In this document: piece after piece, positions 58,974-64,000 of the stretch
Layout of the letters: each line of letters starts with the position of its first letter
Numbering within the stretch: position 1 is the stretch's first letter
NCBI GenBank assembly: GCA_041576815.1
Contig: JBFGKE010000014.1
Location: 1-64,000 of the forward strand
Reading direction: 5' to 3'
Length of the DNA stretch: 64,000 nt
Source of the DNA: SG8-38 sp041576815
GTDB taxonomy: Bacteria > Myxococcota_A > Polyangia > Polyangiales > Houyiibacteriaceae
The notes under the pieces: generated by a model
What the model was told of the DNA's origin: nothing
Seen by the model: only the letters and a program-made list of their open reading frames with translations
The model's database searches: none
Translations under genes and position numbers: made by a program

Positions 58974-60592
58974 CAAGCTTTGAGCTGGGCTGCTAGCTGG
59001 CTCGAGAGCTTGTGGACGAGGCCGTAGATCGAGAGCTGCGGGTTGGCACCGATGCTCGTCGGGAAGAGGGAGCCATCCATCACGTAAAGGTGGTCGAGGT
59101 GGTGGAACTTGCCGTTGGAGTCGGTGACGCTTCGCTCCGGGTCGTCGCCCATCGGACAGCCGCCCATGACGTGCGCGCTGCCGACCTTGGATTTGTGCGC
59201 GACCACGTCGAGCTCCGCCAGCGCCGCCTTGGCTGACTTCCACGACGTGTAGTGACGGGCATCGACGTGTGCCGGGCGCGCCGATCTTGCCCCGGTGGCG
59301 AACTGCATCTCCAGCATGACACTCCACGCCCGCTTCACGCCTTCGAGCAGATACCGGTCGACCGGGTAGTCGATCACCGGCTGCCCCTGGTCGCCGAGCT
59401 CGACGGTGCCGCCTTGGCTGTCTTCGTGAAAACCGTCTCGCATCAGCGCGATCATGCACTGCGTGTGGTCGAGCTGGTCCATGCACTCGGCAATCTCTTC
59501 GCCCGCAGCCGTGTAGAAGGCCGCAGCAAAAGCCGGCTGCAGCGGCGGCACCTCGAGCTTGAAGCAGATGGGCCCCGTATCGACACGCTGCCACTGAAAG
59601 TGGTCGGAGTAGATCGACTGAGGTGCGCCGTAGAAAGGGTTGATCCCACCTTCGTAGATGCCCATCGTCAGCGTGGTCGGGTGCAGGAACGTTCGCTTGC
59701 CGATGCGGCCGTGCGGGTCGGGCACACTGGAGCGAAGCAAGAGCGCCGGCGAGTTCATCGCGCCCCCCGCAACGACGGTTCGGGCCGCCCGCACCGTGAT
59801 CTTCTGGCCGGTGGTGCCGCGCACGTTGGGCGTGAGCGCCTCGGCCTCGACGCCCTGGACGGCTTCGCCCTCCCCGAAGAGCCGCACGGCGCGCGCGTGG
59901 TGCACGAGCTTGGCTTTGTTGTCCAGCGCAGCCGGAATCGTCGTGGTGAGCATCGACTGCTTCGCGTCGACCGGGCAGCCGAGCCCACAGTAGCCGAGGT
60001 TCAAGCACCCTCGCACGTTGCGGTGGATCTTTTCCCAGGAATAGCCGAGCTTTTCGGCTGCGCGCTGTAGCATTGCGTTGTTTTCGTTTGGCGCCTGCGG
60101 CCATTCGTGGATGTTGAGCCGCTCTTCCATGTGCTCGAAGTGAGGGGCCATCTCCTCGACGGAGCAGCCGCTCACGCCCATGTTCTCCGCCCAAAACCTC
60201 AAGGTCTCGGGTGGGGTCCGGAAGCTGGTGGTCCAGTTGACCGTCGTCGAGCCACCGACCGACCGGCCCTGGAGGATCACCATGCCGCCGTCTTTCGTTC
60301 CGCGGCCGGTGCCTTCTTGGTAGAGGTCGCGATACGCGGCGCGCTCCTGCATGTCGAACAGGCTCGACGTCTTGAGGGGCCCGGCTTCGAGCATGACCAC
60401 GCGCAGCCCGGCGCTGCTCAGCGTCTCGGCCGCGGTACCTCCCCCAGCACCCGTCCCGATGATGACGACGTCGGCCTCGAGCTCGAGCGGCGCCTCGAGC
60501 TTGCTCGCATCGGTGATGTCCCAGCCGCGCTCCGCCGCCTTGTTGTAGGGGTCGGTGCTGTTGTTGAGCGTGATTTGCGAAAGATCGATCAC
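58973..60592 (-). CDS. GMC-family FAD oxidoreductase
   Basis: The product is 539 aa from a GTG start. The FAD fingerprint 'VVIIGTGAGGGTAAETLSSA' lies near residue 40, 'LQGRSVGGSTTVNWTTSF' is the GMC signature 1, and the C-terminal domain has 'GSAHVMGGCPMGDD' and 'VMDGSLFPTSIGANPQLS'. 'YCGLGCPVDAKQSML' is a Cys-rich insert seen in fatty-alcohol-oxidase-type members. It oxidises an alcohol to an aldehyde or ketone; cholesterol oxidase and long-chain alcohol oxidase are both in the class. The start overlaps the small-subunit gene by 4 bases (GTGA). Confidence 0.88.
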   Translation of the reverse strand: MIDLSQITLNNSTDPYNKAAERGWDITDASKLEAPLELEADVVIIGTGAGGGTAAETLSSAGLRVVMLEAGPLKTSSLFDMQERAAYRDLYQEGTGRGTKDGGMVILQGRSVGGSTTVNWTTSFRTPPETLRFWAENMGVSGCSVEEMAPHFEHMEERLNIHEWPQAPNENNAMLQRAAEKLGYSWEKIHRNVRGCLNLGYCGLGCPVDAKQSMLTTTIPAALDNKAKLVHHARAVRLFGEGEAVQGVEAEALTPNVRGTTGQKITVRAARTVVAGGAMNSPALLLRSSVPDPHGRIGKRTFLHPTTLTMGIYEGGINPFYGAPQSIYSDHFQWQRVDTGPICFKLEVPPLQPAFAAAFYTAAGEEIAECMDQLDHTQCMIALMRDGFHEDSQGGTVELGDQGQPVIDYPVDRYLLEGVKRAWSVMLEMQFATGARSARPAHVDARHYTSWKSAKAALAELDVVAHKSKVGSAHVMGGCPMGDDPERSVTDSNGKFHHLDHLYVMDGSLFPTSIGANPQLSIYGLVHKLSSQLAAQLKA

Positions 60593-61155
60593 GGCGCCAC
60601 CTCCTGCGCCTTCGCGGTAGCGGGCACCTCTCCGACGACTCTCTTCGGCGGCCCAGGGTATCCGGCGGTGGCGGCGTTCTCGGGTATCAGGTACCAGGCG
60701 CTGATGATCAACCGGATGACAGCGGCGTAGACCGCGTTCAGAAGCCCGAGGCTGCTGTCTTTGAGGCGTGCAAGAGCCCCTTCTGCATCTTCCAACGAGG
60801 CTTTCGACCAGCTCGACCACTGCCCGACCAGCAGGCCGCGTGTCGGCGCGAAGCTCAACAGATCGAACGCCTGCTGGACCCCCGCGACCACCGGCTCCGA
60901 TAGATCGTCCATCAGCGTGTCGAACGACTCGATCGTTTGGTCGAGGCCGGCGCTGTCCTCCGGCCTGATCTTGCCCTTCATCACGGCGGGCGTGAGCGCC
61001 CGCAGTAGATCGACGTCTTCAGGCCGAAGCCGTTTCATGCCGGAGGCGGGTCCGCTCGACGTGCATCCGGACAAGCTGGCACCGGTGCTAATCGTCGTCA
61101 GTGTCGCGGCGCCGACCATCGTCAGCTTCAAAAAGTCGCGGCGGTCGGTTTGCAT
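60589..61155 (-). CDS. Gluconate 2-dehydrogenase subunit 3-like Tat-exported protein
   Basis: The product is about 188 aa from ATG 61155 (30 bases shorter than the open frame). The N-terminus has a twin-arginine motif (DRRDFLKLT) and a hydrophobic stretch ending at a Cys (SLSGCTSS), so it is Tat-exported and perhaps lipid-anchored. The helical body ('LRALTPAVMKGKI', 'TIESFDTLMDDLSEPV') matches the G2DH subunit 3 family that partners GMC-type flavoproteins. The 4-base overlap with the GMC gene supports a two-subunit dehydrogenase located outside the cytoplasm. Confidence 0.78.
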   Translation of the reverse strand: MQTDRRDFLKLTMVGAATLTTISTGASLSGCTSSGPASGMKRLRPEDVDLLRALTPAVMKGKIRPEDSAGLDQTIESFDTLMDDLSEPVVAGVQQAFDLLSFAPTRGLLVGQWSSWSKASLEDAEGALARLKDSSLGLLNAVYAAVIRLIISAWYLIPENAATAGYPGPPKRVVGEVPATAKAQEVAP

Positions 61156-61206
61156 CGAGGAAGGATCGCCGCAAACGGCGCTCACCGTCCAGGGAAAAAC
61201 ACAGTG

Positions 61207-61935
61207 CTAGCCATACGCGCTTCGCACGAAGTACTCGCTCATCGTCACGCTTGTGATTTTCCAGATGGGGAGGAAGTGCGCCACGCTCCGCAACATGATG
61301 GCCATGTTCTTGACGAGCTCGAGTCGATTGCGCGCGCCGTAGAAGAGGAACGGGTTGGTGATGTGCTTTGCAGACGGCCAAGACTCTTCGACGATGCCTT
61401 CGTAGGGCACGGCCCCGGGTGTCAAAACCTCTTCGACGACGTTGCGGACATACCGGCACCGCGGCTGCATCTTCTCGGACATCGGCCCCTGCCGGTTGAA
61501 CCAATGACGCATCCATCTGGCTTTCGGGATTCGCCGCGGGCGCTCCAAAGGGGTGACGCTGACGACCCCCGGCGAACGTCGACCGTCGGGCCAGTCGCGC
61601 GTCCTGCCGTGCTCGTTGCCTCCGTAGTCGGTGTAGAGGTGCTCGCGAACGCGATAGCCGGCAATGTCGAGCCCGGCGTCGAGCAAGACCGTTTCGAGCC
61701 GACCGCGGACTTCGATGTCGTCGATCCAGGCGCTGACCTCGGCAACGAACGGATCGGTGAAGCGTGTCGTCGGCGCCGGCGATGGCACGGCTGCGTCCTC
61801 GTCGTCGACGCGGACGGTGAGATAGCGCGCGCCCGCGTCCAAGAGCGCAGGTGCGCAGTGGCTGAGTAGCCGCCGCCGGCGCTCGGGCGGCTCCATGGGC
61901 TCTCGAGGCCAAACCAGATAGATGAGCTTGATCAT
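61207..61935 (-). CDS. EthD-like dimeric alpha/beta-barrel protein
   Basis: The product is 242 aa. The start 'MIKLIYLVWPREPMEPPERR' and the later 'PGVVSVTPLERPRRIPKARW' look like a duplicated EthD/ABM-type fold, where two half-domains pack face to face. No active-site residues are known for the family. It overlaps the 3-beta-HSD-like gene by 4 bases upstream and precedes the Tat-exported subunit gene by about 50 bases. Its place in an oxidoreductase operon suggests a small-molecule-binding role. The family call is tentative. Confidence 0.55.
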   Translation of the reverse strand: MIKLIYLVWPREPMEPPERRRRLLSHCAPALLDAGARYLTVRVDDEDAAVPSPAPTTRFTDPFVAEVSAWIDDIEVRGRLETVLLDAGLDIAGYRVREHLYTDYGGNEHGRTRDWPDGRRSPGVVSVTPLERPRRIPKARWMRHWFNRQGPMSEKMQPRCRYVRNVVEEVLTPGAVPYEGIVEESWPSAKHITNPFLFYGARNRLELVKNMAIMLRSVAHFLPIWKITSVTMSEYFVRSAYG

Positions 61936-62996
61936 CGCGCGGCCTTGAAGCGATCGTGCGTCGCGCGGAAGTCCTGCATGAGCTGCGGGATGCCCTCGGC
62001 CGAGGAGGTGCGCGGCTCGTAGCCGAGGTGGGCGCGCGCCTTGTCGATCCGAAAAGACGCGTCTCTGGAAACCGAAAGCACGCCACGGCGAGTGAGCGTC
62101 GGGAACGGTCCACCCAAGTAGTGCAACAACTCGGAGAAGTGGGCGAACGCGTACGCGAGGCGATGCGGGATGCGGATTTTCGGCCAGGCATAGCCCAGTG
62201 CGTCGACGATGGGGCGATACCAGAGGACGGGATTGGTCGGCTCTCCGTCACTGACGAAGTACGCCTCGCCTCCGACGAGGCCGGGGTCCTCGCTCAGCAT
62301 CTTTGCAACCAGCAGATGGGCGTCTACGACGGAATCCACGTGCACGTTGTCCGTCACCGACGTGCCGTTGCCGATCATCGCCTTGAACTGACCCGCGGCG
62401 AGATGCTCGAGGAAATCGTCGACGACCATCGCTCCCTCACCGGGACCCCAAACCCCGCCCGGACGGACCGCGGCGGTTCGAAGCCCGCCGGCACGGTCCG
62501 CGGCGAGCACGCGTTGCTCCGCCAGTGCTTTGGTCTGCGAGTAGAGGTCGGGGAGACCACCGGGTCCAACGTAGGGCGCGGTCTCGTCGCCGCCGCGAAT
62601 TGGAGCATCGACCGCCACCGTGATCGAGCTGGTGAAGACCAACTTCTTCACGCCCGCATCTTGGCAAGCCTCGATGACGCGCTCCGTACCGAGCACGTTG
62701 ACGCCAAATACCTGCCTGCGAACCCTCGGCCGAGCGAGGGTGAGTGTGTTGATGATGGCGGCGGCATGGAAGACGGTGTTCGCTCCCTCGGTCGCAGCGC
62801 GGAGGTCGCTGATCCGTCGGATGTCGCCAACGATGCCGCGCACGCTGGCGTCGCCCTCGAAAGGCGCGAGATCGAAGGCTCTCACCTCGCACCCGAGGTC
62901 GGCGAGGCGGCGAACCAGGTGCTTGCCGACGTAGCCATTGCTGCCGGTCACCAGACACACGGGACCGACTTGATACGGATCGACGGGCAGCTCCAT
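61932..62996 (-). CDS. 3-beta-hydroxysteroid dehydrogenase/isomerase family protein (NSDHL-like)
   Basis: The product is 354 aa. It is an extended SDR: 'CLVTGSNGYVGKHLVRRLADLG' in two parts gives the NAD-binding TGxxGxxG, 'NTVFHAAAI' and 'NVLGTERVIEACQDAGVKKL' are the epimerase/3-beta-HSD blocks, and the YxxxK pair is in 'LPDLYSQTKALAEQRV'. Such enzymes oxidise 3-hydroxy groups on steroids, including the sterol-4-alpha-carboxylate 3-dehydrogenase of sterol C-4 demethylation. It heads the four-gene operon and is divergent from the ketosteroid-dehydrogenase-like gene over 47 bases. The start is ATG 62996. Confidence 0.85.
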   Translation of the reverse strand: MELPVDPYQVGPVCLVTGSNGYVGKHLVRRLADLGCEVRAFDLAPFEGDASVRGIVGDIRRISDLRAATEGANTVFHAAAIINTLTLARPRVRRQVFGVNVLGTERVIEACQDAGVKKLVFTSSITVAVDAPIRGGDETAPYVGPGGLPDLYSQTKALAEQRVLAADRAGGLRTAAVRPGGVWGPGEGAMVVDDFLEHLAAGQFKAMIGNGTSVTDNVHVDSVVDAHLLVAKMLSEDPGLVGGEAYFVSDGEPTNPVLWYRPIVDALGYAWPKIRIPHRLAYAFAHFSELLHYLGGPFPTLTRRGVLSVSRDASFRIDKARAHLGYEPRTSSAEGIPQLMQDFRATHDRFKAAR

Positions 62997-63043
62997 GGAA
63001 CCGCTGCGGAACTTGAACCGCCGTGCTAGCTTGCGCAATCCAG

Positions 63044-64000
63044 ATGAGCAGCCCGACGCCACTCGTTGTCGAAGACGTGGACGGCATGCGCTGGGATGAC
63101 GAGGCCGACCTGGTCGTCGTCGGCATGGGCGCCGCGGGGCTGACGGCGGCGGTGGAGGCTCGCGAGCGCGGCGCTGACGTCCTCGTGCTGGACCGGTTCG
63201 GGGGCGGAGGCGCAACCGCGATTAGCGGGGGCGTTTTTTATGCCGGCGGCGGCACGCACATCCAGGAAGAGGCGGGCGTCGAGGATACCGTGGAGAACAT
63301 GTACCGCTACCTGTCGATGGAGGTGCAAGACGCGGTTTCCGAAGAAACCCTGCGGCGCTTCTGCGAAACGAGCGCGGAAAACGTCAAGTGGCTCGCCGAC
63401 CGAGGTGTTCCGTTCTTCGGGAACCTCTGCCCGGACAAGACGTCATATCCCACGAACGAGTTCCACCTGTACTACTCCGGCAACGAAACGGTTCCTCCGT
63501 ACAATAAGAGGGCCACGCCGGCGGCACGCGGTCATCGTGTCGATGGGGGTGCGTTTCCAGGGGCCAACCTCGTCGAGCCGCTTCGTAGGGTTGCGATGGA
63601 CTTAGGGGTCGAGGTTCGGCTTCAATCTCGAGTCAGTCGGCTGATCGTCGGTCTGTCAGGTCGGGTCGTGGGTGTGGAATACCAGCAGCTCACATCGACG
63701 TTCTGGCGGGTGCTTCACCGGTGGCTGCACGGCTGGGACACCGAGCTCGCGAAGGTGGCCCCGAAGGCCGCCGCTCGCCTGCGGCGGGTTTGTAGCTCGA
63801 TCGAGGCGAAGCGATCGTCTCCGAAGCGCGTACGCGCCCGTCGCGGGGTCGTGCTGTGCGCGGGCGGGTTCATCTTCAACCCCGAGATGGTCGCGGAGCA
63901 CGTGCCTGATTTCGTTCTTGGCCTGGCCATCGGAACCGCGGGCGACGATGGGGTCGGCATTCGGCTCGGACAGGGCGTTGGAGGCAAGGTCGCGCAGATG
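63044..64000 (+). CDS. FAD-dependent oxidoreductase, ketosteroid dehydrogenase/fumarate reductase-like (3' truncated)
   Basis: At least 319 residues are visible before the window ends. The N-terminal 'DLVVVGMGAAGLTAAVEARE' binds FAD, followed by 'GGGGATAISGGVFYAGGG', the loop that marks 3-oxosteroid 1-dehydrogenases and fumarate-reductase-type flavoproteins. 'VEVRLQSRVSRLIV' and 'RRGVVLCAGGFIFNPEMV' continue the fold. It would introduce a double bond or reduce one in a ketone substrate. It is divergent from the 3-beta-HSD-like operon and probably shares its promoter. The C-terminus lies outside the window. Confidence 0.82.
   Translation, partial: MSSPTPLVVEDVDGMRWDDEADLVVVGMGAAGLTAAVEARERGADVLVLDRFGGGGATAISGGVFYAGGGTHIQEEAGVEDTVENMYRYLSMEVQDAVSEETLRRFCETSAENVKWLADRGVPFFGNLCPDKTSYPTNEFHLYYSGNETVPPYNKRATPAARGHRVDGGAFPGANLVEPLRRVAMDLGVEVRLQSRVSRLIVGLSGRVVGVEYQQLTSTFWRVLHRWLHGWDTELAKVAPKAAARLRRVCSSIEAKRSSPKRVRARRGVVLCAGGFIFNPEMVAEHVPDFVLGLAIGTAGDDGVGIRLGQGVGGKVAQM

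Noticed and set aside
1..64000. Search for CRISPR arrays, tRNA/rRNA genes, phage or insertion-sequence genes
   Set aside because: No regularly spaced repeats, cloverleaf-like segments, transposase or phage structural motifs were seen on reading; only short palindromic or direct repeats are present.

Overview
The window is high-GC bacterial DNA, densely coded on both strands, with short intergenic gaps and many convergent or 4-base gene overlaps. The gene content points to a Myxococcota-like organism (inference, not proven). It carries a sterol-forming oxidosqualene cyclase with squalene epoxidase and squalene synthase, an alkyl-DHAP-synthase-like ether-lipid gene, an EXPERA (emopamil-binding-like) membrane protein, a PHM-like copper lipoprotein, and secreted EGF-like and somatomedin-B-like Cys-rich proteins. 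I see no tRNA, rRNA, CRISPR array, phage or insertion sequence.

Layout. 1-13.5 kb: a truncated TetR regulator, a methyltransferase, glycogen phosphorylase, an AraC regulator, several exported proteins of unknown role, a Rieske oxygenase, and small membrane and ABM-like proteins. 13.6-17.5 kb: a His/Cys-rich secreted protein, a TonB-domain/TonB-dependent-receptor fusion and a TlpA-like thioredoxin, followed by a palindromic repeat. 17.5-20.3 kb: a DUF1648 protein, a PHM-like lipoprotein, the EXPERA protein and MscL. 20.3-28 kb: a lipid region with a DAG-kinase-type enzyme and a PlsC acyltransferase facing a three-gene minus-strand operon (GST-like, alkyl-DHAP synthase, SDR), then another SDR. 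28-31.1 kb: two acyl-CoA dehydrogenases.

31.1-41.2 kb is the most striking part. A divergent pair of operons runs from acetoacetyl-CoA chemistry to the sterol skeleton. On the minus strand are mvaS, fni (type II IPP isomerase) and an orphan LytTR response regulator, all overlapping. On the plus strand are a squalene-monooxygenase-like FAD enzyme, squalene synthase, class II HMG-CoA reductase, an oxidosqualene cyclase (DCTAE motif) and a short-chain prenyl diphosphate synthase, each overlapping the next. The mevalonate kinase, phosphomevalonate kinase and diphosphomevalonate decarboxylase steps are not in the window.

41.2-58.9 kb: a BKACE enzyme with SCOT-type CoA-transferase subunits, an orphan TRAP binding protein, a GFA-family protein, an amidase, a CDF transporter, a FabH-like synthase and a CDP-alcohol phosphatidyltransferase. 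These are followed by a formaldehyde-detoxification pair (class III ADH plus MBL hydrolase), an acetoacetate-decarboxylase-like protein, arsenic genes (Acr3, ArsC), a YeeE transporter, a copper-type P-ATPase and a second orphan TRAP binding protein. 58.9-64 kb: a four-gene minus-strand operon (3-beta-HSD-like, EthD-like, gluconate-dehydrogenase-subunit-3-like, GMC oxidoreductase), divergent from a ketosteroid-dehydrogenase-like flavoprotein that runs off the right edge. This is a plausible steroid or alcohol-oxidation module.

Taken together, the window holds a sterol-making operon plus several scattered genes whose families act on sterols or ether lipids elsewhere. That they act together is a hypothesis; only the 31-41 kb cluster is directly supported by gene order.
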